Assembly: GCA_036924285.1 (NCBI GenBank)
Contig: JAYKYS010000005.1
Location: forward strand, 20,620,001-20,684,000
DNA: 64,000 nt
Source of the DNA: Asterella californica
Taxonomy: Eukaryota > Streptophyta > Marchantiopsida > Marchantiales > Aytoniaceae
Direction: 5' to 3'
Shown here: positions 50,361 to 61,583 of the stretch, piece after piece
Position numbering within the stretch: position 1 is the stretch's first letter
Layout: each line of letters begins with the position of its first letter
Program-made: the position numbers and the translations under genes
The notes under the pieces: generated by a model
Database searches by the model: none
Told to the model about the DNA's origin: nothing
What the model saw: only the letters and a program-made list of their open reading frames with translations

Positions 50361-51410
50361 AAACCGATTCCAGTTTCTCGTGCTTTGTTGCCTAAACTCA
50401 TCGAGTTGTTGAAAGAGAAGGTCTTGATGGGGATACTTGAGCCGTCTATGGGACCATATTCTAGCAGGTGGTTCATTGTACCCAAGAAGTCAGGAGCTTT
50501 GCGTTTTATTCAAGACCTACAGCTTGCGAATAACGTAATCATTCGTAACGTTGGGACGGGTCCTGTGATTGAGGAAGTAGCGGAGGCATTTACATGGAGA
50601 GCTATCTATTCGATAGGAGATCTACATTCTGGTTATGATCAGTTTCAGCTGGCTGTAGAGAGTATAGATCTAACTATCATGCACACGCCCCTAGGATTGA
50701 TGCGGATGTGTACTCTTCCACAAGGAGCGACGAACTCAGTGGCTCATATGCAGAATGTGATGCATAAGGTATTGAGGGAATTTGTGTTTGATGTTATCAT
50801 TCCATTTCTAGATGATATTCCTCTAAAAGGTTGCGCGGTTGAAGACAAGGATGAAGCAGTACTTGCGAATGGATGTAGGAGGTTTGTTGCAAATCATATC
50901 AGGGATGTAGAACGTATCTTAACTCGTTTGGAGGAGGTACATCTTACCCTTTTGGAGCTAAGTCCAAGTTTGGTGTGTTTGAGATTTTAGTGGTTGGACA
51001 TCTGTGTGGTGCTTTTGGAAGGCAACCAAATCCGGAGAAGGTTGAAGCCATAGCTAGGATGGCAGACTGTAAGAATATCATGGAGGTTCGACGTTTTCTA
51101 GGTGCTTGTGTATTTTATCGTTTATCTATTCCTCATTATGCTCATGTTGTTGAGTCTTTGTATGCATTATTGAGGAAGGATAAGAGGTTTGTATGGACCT
51201 CAGTCCATCGAGAAGCTATGAATAGGCTGAAGGAGGCTCTACAGTCTTCACCTGTTTTGAGAAGAGTAGACTACGGGTGCGGGAGACATGTCACTGTCAC
51301 AGTAGATACTAGTCCAAAGACGATTGGTTGGGCGATAGGTCAAGATGATGCGGATGGTATGCGGCTTACCTCTAGGTTTGGAGCTAGGATCTTGACGGAC
51401 ATGCAATGAG
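50340..51410 (+). pseudogene. pol: B3 reverse transcriptase
   Basis: 50295-50990: PIPVSRALLPKLIELLKEKV, KKSGALRFIQDLQLANNVII, IGDLHSGYDQFQLAVES, LPQGATNSVAHMQNVMHK and catalytic FLDDIPLKG. A frameshift near 50955 follows. 50975-51409 continues with VVGHLCGAFGRQPNPEKVEA, RRFLGACVFYRLSIPHYAHV and the RNase H start VTVDTSPKTIGWAIGQD, ending at a TGA (51407-51409) where B1 has Arg. Confidence 0.88.
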
Positions 51411-51950
51411 ATTATCCTCAGGTGAAGCATGAGTTGTGGGGAGCGATGACAGCGATGAAGACAGACCATGAGTTTCTGATTGGTGCTCATGTAGTCTTAG
51501 AAACGGATTGTCTATCTCTACTATGCATGATATCTAACTGTAACACGTCAGACATAGCGATGTTACGTTGGATTGCTTATATTAGAAGCTTGAATCCAGA
51601 GCTGAAGCATATAAAAAGAAAGAGAATGTGATCGCAGATATGTTGTCAAGAGCTCGATTTGTAGATGAGGATGTCATGTTTTCAGAAGCTGAGGAAGAGG
51701 AGAGAAAGGATGCTCAGTGTAAGGTTAATCAACGGATTACAGACTTGGAGCCATTCAGAGAGGAGTTCTACTCGGGAAGGTTACGTGACATTGGATTCTT
51801 TCTGAGTTTTTTAAACAGGCGAGAGGGTTTGAGTGATGCAGAGTTCAGAGAGGTAAGAAGGAAGGCATATGATTACTTATTGCGAGATGGCTCTGACTGC
51901 TGCAACTAGATAGTAACTTCTCTTCTCTTTGGAAGCGTCCAAAGAGAAGA
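51411..51950 (+). pseudogene. pol: B3 RNase H end and linker
   Basis: KHELWGAMTAMKTDHEFLIG, ETDCLSLLCMISNCNTSDIA and LNPELKHIKRKRM (51422-51631), where the expected HIAGK motif has lost bases. Then ADMLSRARFVDEDVMFSEAE and LRDIGFFLSFLNRREGLSDA (51628-51909). A short imperfect duplication around 'cttctcttc/gaagcgtccaaagaga' near 51915-51950 interrupts the linker. Confidence 0.82.
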
Positions 51951-53197
51951 AATGGAGCACTTTTGCGAGTTATAGATGATCCGCAGACCAAGCAACAGTT
52001 GATGAAGGAGTTTCATGACACCTTGTGGGCCGGACATCGAGGAGCTTGGGCTACCTATACAAAATTGAAGGAGAGATACTGGTGGAGAGGACTTTATCAA
52101 GATGTGGTGAACTTTGTGAGTTCATGCTTGCACTATCAATTTTATTCAAAGGTACGTTACAAGGATGGTCTGGTGCCAACCTATCCGCCTAGTATCCATT
52201 TTCAATGGGTTCTTGATTTGGTAGCAATGCCTCTCGGGTTATGAGGTATGAGGTACTTGGTGTTGGCTCCAGAAGATCTCTCCAACTTTGTGGAAGGATG
52301 AGCTCTGAGGACGAAGACCACAGAAGAGATATGTAGGTTTGTTCTTGAAGATATTATCTGTAGGTACGGATCTATAGAGAGATTGCGTGCAGACAGAGGA
52401 GAGTTGCGTGGTACGGAAGTGAAGGAGTTTTTCGCCCAACACGGAGTGAAACTCAAACTCACTACTGCTATGAATCCGGAAGGGACTGGTAAGAGCGAGA
52501 GAGGACATCCGTCGATTGTTCAAGCTCTAGTAAAGACATGCGATGGTATGCATAGACAGTGGCCTAGGTTGCTCTCTTTTGCTCTATGGACTGACAGATC
52601 GACTCACTGCACTACTACTGGGTACATGCTTATTAAACTGATGCTGGGTCAAAAACCGATTATGTCGGCAGAGGAGGACTTTCCTACATGGGCTACTTTA
52701 CCGTGGGAAGATGAAATGGATCATGTACAACTTCTTGTATTTCGAATCAGGTAGTTGGAACATAGAGAGGAGGATCTTATAGAGGCTCAACAGAAACTGA
52801 AAGAGGCCCGTCTCAAGAACAAGGACATGTTTGACAAGACCCACAGGCTCCGACCGAAGCTCATACATGATGGAGATTGGGTTTTGATGTATGACAGTAC
52901 GTTAGAGAATCAGCACTCTACGGTTAAGAAATTTTCTAGGAGGTGGTTTGGTCCGTATGTTGTCTTAGAAGTGCATCAGAATGCTACTTACTCTTTACGG
53001 AAGCTCGATGGTACACCTCTAAGACTTCCTGTTGCTGGTAAGAGTATCAAGTTGTTTAGAAGAAGGGGAGAATCCATTCAGCTCGATGAATTTTTGGAGT
53101 CAGATCAGATGATGGATGCAGACGTAGATCTGATATCAGAAGAAGACGTAGAGGACGTTGAAGAGGACGATGGCAATTTAGAGAACCTTGGAGACTA
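51950..53197 (+). pseudogene. pol: B3 integrase
   Basis: Zinc finger in 51963-52244 (FHDTLWAGHRGAWATYTKLK with Cys-Leu-His-Tyr, so one Cys is lost). Core in 52250-52754 (LRADRGELRGTEVKEFFAQH, KSERGHPSIVQALVKTC). C-terminal part 52755-53198 has GDWVLMYDSTLENQHSTVKK, RRWFGPYVVLEVHQNATYSL and an acidic tail. Nonsense changes: TGA near 52241 (Trp), TGA near 52298 (Arg) and TAG at 52752 (Gln). Directly followed by the polypurine tract. Confidence 0.85.
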
Positions 53198-53230
53198 GTG
53201 GAAAGGTTGGCACATACCGGAGGATGTGCA

Positions 53231-53247
53231 GGTTTGGAGGGGGTGAA
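53231..53247 (+). other. B3 polypurine tract (first)
   Basis: GGTTTGGAGGGGGTGAA, identical to B1's tract, precedes LTR 53248-54939. Confidence 0.88.
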
Positions 53248-54939
53248 TGTCGTAGTACGTGACGTTCAAGATGATGAAACGGAGCTTCAGACGACACTCA
53301 ACCAGCATTTGTTCAGGAAGCTGCACCCTAGCTTATCAAGCTGGGCAGGAGCTAAGCTAGAGTCATGCTTGGCAAGCTGCCCCCTAGCTTGGATTGGAAT
53401 ATCATCCTAAAGGGATCGAAAGGCATCAGAATGAAGAGCTCGACGAGGAGGGCGACTTCATACTTCCAGTTTTGACAGAAAGTGTTTTAAGTAATAGTTA
53501 GCACGAGTTTTAGACTAAGAAATATGCGAAAGAAGGAAATCCGTCGATTCTGGCTTGTGACTTTAACTCTAAATTTGATAGCGTGAGTGTGTAGGTGTTC
53601 ATGAATACTATAGTTTTGACTCCTTATTCATTAAAAACGGAGTTGTATAGAGAAGTTAGCATAGGAAAAGCTAGTAAAGACTTCTACATAAAATCTTCTT
53701 CATTAAAAGCATGTGTACATAATATTTAACCTTTTAGAACGAACCAAAGGCCATCCCAATGATAGGGCGCCTACCTAAGGAGAAAGTGGTCTCAGGATCA
53801 ATTCCTCCTGGTCTCTGGTTTCTATTTTGGCATGTTGACCTCCTGGAAGGGAGTCTATGTTGGATATGCAGCCACGTCCTGCATATCTAGGGACGGGAGA
53901 CGATATCTCCCTTAATCGTGAGCTTTCTGGCCTAAGCCTCCGCATATCTCCTAGTGCGCATATGGGGGGGCTGTAAGTTCTGTGGGGCAGTCTCATAAGT
54001 GTTGGGGCTTCGGCCTACATTGGATGGCTTGTAGTATATTAAAGGTGGCATCAAGAGCACGGGAAACTTTCGTTAATCAGCTAATTAATCATCGAGTCAG
54101 CTTAGCAATGACAATGAAAGCTGTGAGACCTTTAGTAATGAAGGGGTCTGCTTTGTAAAGACAGCTGTGAAGCTTTTATTAAAAAAGGAGCTGGTTTAGT
54201 AATTAAGGTTCTCTACGTAAAGACATCAAGGGGACAGCTTAGCTGGAGACTTACCTTTTAGGTTAATTAACATGCGGTTGCGGGAGAGGAAGGACTTTTT
54301 GACAAAGAGCAGAAGGAAAAGCCATCGAGACGCGCAAAAAAAGCTTGGGAGCAGGATAGATCAAATTTCTGAGAAATCTGAATTGGGAGGTCGTCCCGAG
54401 GAGAGGGGCGAGTGTTTTAAAGCTTGAGCTTTGTCTAATAAACTTTTTTGGAGATAAATTATTTTCAGGAGGTAGTCTATTGAAGGCATATCAGTTTGAT
54501 GATCTGTGAGAGATTTTGATCTTCGCTGAATCAAATCTCTGAGTTTTTCAGTTGGAAAGTTGACGCAATGAGAGGTATAAGAGTTAGGGGTCTAAATTTT
54601 ACCTACTGGATCAAGTTTGAGTTGAATTTGACGATATTTTGACAGAGAACTGAGAGACAGAGGGAGAGACGCACAAGAGAGGAAGAGAGAGAGAGATTTT
54701 TTTCTACAGTTGAAGAAATTGATGGTGCAGCCGACACTGAAATAAAGTTATTTTGAATCCTGAGAGACTTGTTTGTGTACATGAGTACTTGTTGAGTGTT
54801 TGTTTTGTAATCGGTGGACGCAAGAAGTCGGATTTTGAGATCTCATCGTCAGCAGCAATTTGTTTTCCCTTTGGGTCGTTTCTCTGATCAATCACAGTCA
54901 GGAGGTCCGTCCTCCCCAAGAAAGACTTTCACCACGACA
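53248..54939 (+). repeat. B3 middle LTR
   Basis: 1692 bp, TGTCGTAGTACGTGACG...CACGACA. Same subfamily as B1's LTR in its first 150 bp. It contains the tRNA-like segment (about 53753-53812) and a GA-rich tract (54645-54700). It follows a complete integrase plus polypurine tract, so it is a 3' LTR for the left interior. It is also followed by a primer site, so it is a 5' LTR for the right remnant. Confidence 0.85.
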
Positions 54940-54941
54940 TC

Positions 54942-54954
54942 TGGTGCTTCCACT
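54942..54954 (+). other. Truncated primer binding site after B3 LTR
   Basis: TGGTGCTTCCACT matches the first 13 bases of the B1 primer site, two bases after the LTR. It is then fused directly to integrase C-terminal sequence ('cgatggtacacc'), which marks an internal deletion. Confidence 0.85.
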
Positions 54955-55107
54955 CGATGGTACACCTCTAAGACTTCCTGTTGCTGGTAAGCGTATCAAG
55001 TTGTTTAGAAGAAGGGGAGAATCCATTGAGCTAGATGAATTTTTGGAGTCAGATCAGATGATGGATGTAGACGCAGATCTGGTATCAAAAGAAGACGTAG
55101 AGAACGT
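54955..55107 (+). pseudogene. Integrase C-terminal fragment in deleted B3 interior
   Basis: DGTPLRLPVAGKRIKLFRRR, GESIELDEFLESDQMMDVDA and part of the acidic tail. All of gag to integrase core is missing between the primer site and this piece. It is interrupted at 55107 by a solo LTR and completed at 57127-57167 (EEDDGNLENLGD). Confidence 0.85.
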
Positions 55108-57122
55108 TGTCGTGTCGTGGACCGGCTCCTATCTGAAATTCAGACTCCGATGCTTGTCGCTCCAAAGACACTCATGAGAAAGACAAGCTAGACCCTAACT
55201 TACGGGCTTTTGGTATCATTTTGGATCTCCATTTTCATCGCATAGATGGGTAGAGCTCATTGTCAGCTTTCCATAGACACTTTGTCTACTTCGTTTGGAC
55301 GCCTAGTGGAGAAGTTACAAGACTCGAAAGATGGAGAAAACAAGCTAGGCCCCAACTTACGGACTTTTGGCACAACTTCAGATCATCGTTTTTATCACAA
55401 CAGTGGATAGAGCTCCTTGTCAGCTTTCCATAGGCACTTTGTCTACTTCGTTTGGAATTCTAATGGAGAAGTTACAGGACTCGAAAGATGGAGAAAACAA
55501 GCTAGGCCTCAGCTTACGGGCTTTTGGCACAATTTCGGATCTCCCCATCGATGGGTAGAGTTCATTGTCAGCTTTCCATGGGCATCTTGTATACTTCGTT
55601 TGGACATCTAGTGATGAAGTTATGCGACTCGAAAGAAGATAAAATCAAGCTAGGTCCTAGTTACTTGCTGATTGGGTATTTGAGGCTTCAAGCGTTATAT
55701 CAAAGACGCAAGCGGCCTGCTTCATTTATTATTATGAGAGAACTTCGTACGTACAGAGACTGTGACAAGGGGGCAGCTTAAGGGCTAGCTTGCGTCTGCG
55801 ACCTGTCAACGAACGGTTTGAGAGATTTAGGAGTCCAATGCAAGCGCGCAAGACGTCGTTGGGTTCAGATTTGTGCAGGCTACGCACTGGTTCAAACGGT
55901 TTGGGAAGAGACGGATCGGGGAGTGCGTACTGAGATAAATTGAGATGCAAGAAGTAGATTTGGATTTTTCAGTTACTTGTGAAGGAGAGTTGGACCGTTC
56001 GGCCTGTTCCGGAGTCCAAACTTGCTGTACTTGGATCCATCGGGATTAGAACAACGAGTTCTACAGGAAACTGAAGACGATACGAGTTTTCATCGAACGG
56101 TTTGGGAGTTTTGAGTGAAATTGGCTCGCAAGGAAGCGCTTGCGTCAAGTTTTTCATCGTCTGTGACCTCAAATTGGATTGTTCTTCGCGACCGATGTGC
56201 CAAGCTCTTCGTTCTTGGTGCCTACGCGACCAGGAAGTCTTCATCTATGCATAGGAGAAGACTGTACGTGAATTGGATTGTTGGTTTGGGTGTGGTGGGT
56301 GAGTTTGAGCCGCAGGGAGTCGATTTACATCAGTTTTTTACAACCTGCGATCAAATTTCTCGTGTGATTTTGCAAGGGGAACTCCAAACGGCTTGTTTGG
56401 AGTCTTGTTGGATTCATGGTAGCTAGATCTACCTGCCAGAGAAGACGGATATCAGTTTGGACGATCCGTTTGTGCGGTGTGTGCGGTTTTAAGCCGCAGG
56501 GAGGAGTTTTTGAAGGTTCGGTCACCTGCGATCGAAAATCAACGATACCTCGGCTATCAGGAGTCGGATCTGAAGGTTCCTTGGGTTTAACGGAGTCAGC
56601 AGAGGAGACCCTATCGACCTCTGAAGTCCGTTCGACGGAAGAAGGAAGTTCTCAAATAGGCCTTTTTCTGTTTTTTCGCTATGGGTTTTGCTCTTTTGAG
56701 TTTGTTAGAGTTCTGGTTGGCTATATACAGCTTGTGGTAGCTAGCTTTAGCAAAGAACTTGTACATGGATGTGGTTTGGACTTGGGTTTGGATCGCGTGA
56801 TACTGCTGTGGCTATGCTTGTTAGCAAAGGGAAGTTTCTCTTGCTTTGAGCTACGCTTCGGTGTTTTTGGGTCAGGGTTGTGATTCAAGGGTTGTTTTTA
56901 AGGCTTTGAAGCAGGTTACAGACCGCTCTGATCTGTTTTTCAGTTTTGTGCTCTTAGGAGAAAGAACCTGCAGTGTACATACATTTGGAGTTGGTATATA
57001 TCATAACGTTCATTTTCGTGGTTGTTTTTCTCTGTCTTGTCTCTGTTTCAACACACAACATCTCCACAGCCAAAAACCTTGCGTTTTCCTGGACATCCTT
57101 CACGCAATACGTCGACACGACA
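55108..57122 (+). repeat. Solo LTR of B2 type
   Basis: 2015 bp, TGTCGTGTCGTGGACCGG...GACACGACA, flanked by ACGT on both sides (55104-55107 and 57123-57126). Homologous over its whole length to the B2 LTRs. It has the ~157-bp units from about 55190 and TATATAT at 56995. No interior is present, so it arose by LTR-LTR recombination or is a single-LTR relic. Confidence 0.88.
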
Positions 57123-57198
57123 ACGTTGAAGAGGACGATGGCAATTTAGAGAACCTTGGAGACTAGTTGAACGGTTGGCACATACCGGAGGATGTGCA

Positions 57199-57215
57199 GG
57201 TTTGGAAGGGGTGAA
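57199..57215 (+). other. Polypurine tract of deleted B3 unit
   Basis: GGTTTGGAAGGGGTGAA, one substitution from the first B3 tract, before LTR 57216-58988. Confidence 0.85.
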
Positions 57216-58988
57216 TGTCGTAGTACGTGACGTTCAAGATGATGAAACGGAGCTTCAGACGACACTCAACCAGCATTTGTTCAGGAAGCTGCACCCTAGC
57301 TTATCAAGATGGGTAGGAGCTAAGCCGGGGCTATGCTTGGCAAGCTGCCCCCTAGCTTGGATTGGAATATCATCCTAAAGGGATCGAAAGGCATCAGAAT
57401 GTAGAGCTCGACGAGGAGGGCGACTTCATACTTCCAATTTTGACAGAAAATGTTTTAAGTAATAGTTAGCACGGGTTTTAGATTGAGAAATATGCGAAAG
57501 AGGGAAATCTATCAATTCTGGCTCGATACTCCAACTCTGAATATGATAGCGTGAGTGTGTAGGTGTTCATGAATACTATAGTTTTGACTCCTTATTCATT
57601 AAAAACGGAGTTGTATAGAGAAGTTAGCATAGGAAAAGCTAGTAAAGACTTCTATAGAAAATCTTCTTCAGTAAAAGCATATGTACAGAATTTTTAACCT
57701 TTTAGAACTGAACCAAAGGCCATCCCAGTGATAGGACACCTGCCTAAGGAGAAAGTGGTCTCATGATCAATTCCCCTTGGCCTCTGGTTCTTATTCCGAC
57801 AGGTTGACCTCCTGGAAGGGAGTCTATGTTGGATATGCAACCACGTCCTACATATCTAGGGGCGGGAGACCGATATCTCTCTTAATCGTGAGCTTCCTGA
57901 CCTAAGCCTCCACATGCCATCTTGAATATACTATGGGAGATACCTTGTGTGCATATGGGGGCTGTAAGCCCTGTGGGGCAGCCTCATAAGTGTTGGGACT
58001 TCGGCCTACATTGGATGACTTGTAGTATATTCAGGGTGGCATCAAGAGCACGGGAAACTTTTGTTAATCAGCTAATTAATCATTGAGTCAGCTTAGCAAT
58101 GACAATGAAAGTTGTGAGACCTTTAGTAATGAAGGGGTCTGCTTTGTAAAGACAACTGTGAAGCCTTTATTAAAAAAGGAGCTGGTTTAGTAATTAAGGT
58201 TCTGTACGTAAGGACAGCAGGGGAGTAGCTTAGCTAGGGGCCTGCTTGTGATAAGTAGTTCTGCTTATAAGGACAGCAGGGGGTAGCTTAGCTGGAGACT
58301 TACCTTTTAGGTTAATTAACATGCGGCCGTGAGAGAAGGAGGACTTTTTGACAGAGAGCAGAAGGAGAAGCCATCGAGACGCGCAGAAAAAACTTGGGAG
58401 CAGGATAGATCAAATTTTTGAGAAATCTGAATTGGGAGGTCGTCGCGAGGAGAGGGGCAAGTGTTTTAAAGCTTGAGCTTTGTCTAATAAACTGTTTTGG
58501 AGATAAATTACTTTCAGGAGGTAGTCTATTGAAGGCAGATCAGTTTGATGATCTGTGAGAGATTTTGATCGTCGCTGAATCAAATCTCTGAGTTTTTCAG
58601 TTGAGAAGTTGACGCAAGGAGAGGTACAAGAGTTAGGGGTCTAAATTTTACCTACTAGATCGGGCTTGAGTTGAATTTGACGATATTTTGACAGAGAACT
58701 GAGAGACAGAGGGAGAGACGCACAAGAGAGGAAGAGAGAGAGAGATTTTTTTCTACAGTTGAAGAAATTGATGGTGCAGCCGACATTGAAATAAAGTTAT
58801 TTTGAATCTTGAGAGACCTGTTTGTGTACTTGAGTACTTGTTGAGTGTTTGTTTTGTAATCGGTGGACGCAAGAAGCTGGATTTTGAGATCTCATCGCCA
58901 GCAGCAATTTGTTTTCCCTTTGGGTCGTTCCTCTGATCAATCACAGTCAGGAGGTCCGCCCTCCCCAAGAAAGACTCTCACCACGACA
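57216..58988 (+). repeat. B3 right LTR
   Basis: 1773 bp, TGTCGTAGTACGTGACG...CACGACA, very similar to 53248-54939. It keeps two stretches the middle LTR has lost (about 57910-57950 and 58205-58290). Contains a tRNA-like segment near 57717-57776. The right flank is minus-strand GE-3 starting CCGC. No matching left flank is visible in the window. Confidence 0.85.
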
Positions 58989-59314
58989 CCGCGCTTCTCC
59001 ACCAACTCCATCGCTGGTTGGATCTCCGAACTGAAGAAGGCACTGAACTCATCCAATCGTCTTCTTGCAGAAGACAAGTTCATGCCCACAAATCGATCTG
59101 AGGCAGCTTCCCTGTCTTCTAGAGACATGGGTACCTCTTCCACCACAATGATCTTCTCCTTCAGATCTCTCACCCCGAAAGACATACACTCAATGTCTTT
59201 CGGGGTGAGAGATCTCTTCCAACCGTAGAAGCAGTCCTCTTCTATGTGCTTCCTCCGGTGGCAGTCGGAACATTGACCCAGGTCTTGGCTTCTGGAGTCT
59301 TCGGAAGACTCCAT
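58989..59314 (-). pseudogene. GE-3 Gag-like ORF, zinc-knuckle segment
   Basis: The minus frame from 59314 reads MESSEDSRSQDLGQ, then CSDCHRRKHIEEDC, a perfect CX2CX4HX4C. DCFYGWKRSLTPKD, IIVVEEVPMSLEDREAASDR and MNLSSARRRLDEFSAFF follow. The frame is ended by the B3 LTR. The knuckle supports a Gag-like role. GE-1 and GE-2 have two of its ligands changed. The segment includes the 53-bp palindrome at 59163-59215, absent from the other copies. Confidence 0.55.
59163..59215. repeat. Perfect 23-bp inverted repeat with 7-nt loop
   Basis: Arms 59163-59185 and 59193-59215 are exact reverse complements, loop ACACTCA. The matching place in GE-1 (about 6657-6710) and GE-2 has no such palindrome. It lies within an open frame. 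Confidence 0.95.
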
Positions 59315-59658
59315 GTGATCATAGAAGTTGTCTTCCTTACGATATTGGTGCTGGGCGTGTCTTCTTGCGAATCTGACTCGGATCTAGAGTGAATGGTAAG
59401 AAAGAATGTGCTCTTCCTATGAACGCTCCTAGGTCTTATTCTTCAAGGTGACGACTCATCTTTCGTGTCGTTGGAATCATCTTTCCACACTGTAATCGTC
59501 TTCTGATGAGTGTCTGGTCCCTCGAGACACTAGAGTGGGAAGGGAAGATAAAACAGCTGCCCGGTCTTCTTCCTCTAGGGTCTCTTCTTTCATCTCTCGC
59601 TGCCTCGCTGGCCCATACTTGATCAACTAGTTCTCCTTCAGGTCCCCCTTGGACACGT
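59315..59658 (-). pseudogene. GE-3 ORF, acidic segment
   Basis: Degraded counterpart of GE-1 6290-6560: the acidic Ser/Asp/Glu tract (near 59350-59400) and the KYGP/GQH-type block near 59600-59640. Frames are interrupted and no long ORF survives. Adjoins the solo LTR at ACGT 59655-59658. Confidence 0.5.
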
Positions 59659-60978
59659 TGTAGAGTTGAGAATTTTCCTCGGGAAGGGCGGAACCTTCTG
59701 CATGTGATATGAGCTTGAAGGCTGTGTTCAGTCTACTTAGAGAAGCACTAGACTCCTGGCTGTGGCTGGTTTGCTCAAAGGATAGGCTTCAGGTTACAAG
59801 GTGATACTGAAAAACGCTCATACAAGTCTCTTGGCTCTTCCGATATGTTCAAGAAGCAAAGTTCAGGCTGAACTAGCAACAATAAGATTCGACGGTCAAC
59901 TTTGACACCCAGGATTGAGAAATATGTGAAGGTTTAGACTTCAGAACTTCTCCTACATGTCAATGAGGTCCTACTGGATACACATACGAAGTTTCCGCTT
60001 GAGATCATTTCAGAGCACCAAGATATGAGTAGAAACTTTCTGAACAGAGAAATTATGACAATTTCTGGTACCCAGCCAGCTATTTCGACCTATAACAGGA
60101 GATTGGCTCGATCAATTTCGAAGTTTCTTACAGGATTTGCAGTACACAGCTTGCTGAACACTCCTTTGAAGTTGGACCTCTTGATTGTACACAGAACTCC
60201 AGATTTCTTTCTCTGAAGTTGCTGCTCTAGATTGCGAGCTTTACAGACCCCCTCTGCTTCAGCGGCCGCCCTAAATTACTCAGTAACTCAAATCACTTGA
60301 AACTTTTTTGACAGTCGTAGCCCGGCTGACAATGAACACAACCACGAAGGTTTGAAGCGATTTCCTCAATTCTGCTGCAATTGACACTCAAAACCCCAAA
60401 TTAAACAGAAGTGCTGCAATTCTGACACAAATCGAACTTCAATCAGCCATAACTCCTTCTTTATTCCTCCAAATCGATCAAACTTTTCGCTGATAGTGCT
60501 TGGCACGACGAGCTCTATCTCCTTGTGCTCTCAGATTTTGCAGTACCCTTACCAATTGCTCGAAATCCACTCTAGAGCTCTGTTTTTAAACTTAGAGTTA
60601 TACAAAAGACAAAAATGGACCAATGGGAGTTCATAGCTCCACTTGACTGTCCTTTTGTGCCTTAAACTACCTGGTAACTTATCTACACTCATAGGCTACC
60701 ACGTCAAGCCCCCTAGAGTGCTAGCGTAAAACTTAAACTACCTAAAATGACACGCAGCCCCGAAAAATAACTTAAATCAGCTAGAAAGCGTGCATGGGCA
60801 ACACGCAAATACAACCCATGAGCTTAAACCTTATCAACATGATAATCAACCTACTAAGACTCAAAATATATAACATCTTCAAAAAATGGACTTCTCTAAG
60901 GTCTTAACTTCACTCGGAGAGACTAACGCCTGACAGAGAGTGAATCATTTACTATGTGAAATGATTCACATCACGACA
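59659..60978 (-). repeat. Solo LTR of B4 type
   Basis: 1320 bp. On the minus strand it begins TGTCGTGATGTGAATCATTT and ends ...CAACTCTACA. ACGT flanks both sides (59655-59658, 60979-60982). Removing it restores GE sequence comparable to 6230-6250 of GE-1. The first 260 bp or so matches the truncated B4 LTR at 41276. Short ORFs inside are not conserved coding sequence. Confidence 0.85.
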
Positions 60979-60982
60979 ACGT

Positions 60983-61583
60983 ACATATAGCAAAAGAAGG
61001 GGGTGAGATGCCCTCCTGTTGGAGTGCCCAACTCGGCATGGAAGAAGACGCCCCAGTTGACGACCTCTCATGTCCAAACCATTTCCAAGAACTCTACATC
61101 ATGGTCTCCAAGATATCTAACCTTCTGAGTCTTTCCCTTGGGGAAAAGGTGAAGGTACAGCTTCTTCATAAGACGCTTCTTCAGCTCCCGGTAGGCTTCC
61201 ACCTTCCACATGTTCCTCCCATGTCTGTCCTCGAAGAAGAGGCATGTAGTACTTCCCATCATGATCTCAAGAAAATTCGCATCATTTTCCTGAGTTCATG
61301 ATGGGAATTCTTCTCTTCTCGAGCTCATACCGCGATTCTCTGCTTCCGGTCGGTGAAAAGCTCTACGCCACCACTCCACCGTCCACAACGATGATATTCC
61401 TCGAGCGACCCCTGCCTTGACAGGTACACGGTTGCGAGTAGGCAATGCTGCCCAGACCTCTTCTAGAATATCTTGGTCCACGAGATTCCAGTCCCATGTG
61501 AAAAAGTCGAGGCCCAACTCCTTGATGAAAGGTTTGGCCCCGATTAACTCTACTTGCGATAACACCAACCCTCGAGGATGCAT
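60983..61583 (-). pseudogene. GE-3 Gag-like ORF, N-terminal domain
   Basis: 61583-61296 minus: MHPRGLVLSQVELIGAKPFI, ELGLDFFTWDWNLVDQDILE, EVWAALPTRNRVPVKAGVAR and EWWRRAFHRPEAENRG. After a frame break, 61262-61068 gives MMGSTTCLFFEDRHGRNMWK, VEAYRELKKRLMKKLYLHLF and PKGKTQKVRYLGDHDVEFLE. It is the best-preserved version of this domain in the window. Basic second half, Trp-rich first half. I do not recognise a named family. Confidence 0.55.

Noticed and set aside
53753..53812. A functional tRNA gene
   Set aside because: A- and B-box-like runs are present, but there is no good acceptor stem or clear anticodon stem, and the copies sit in LTRs.
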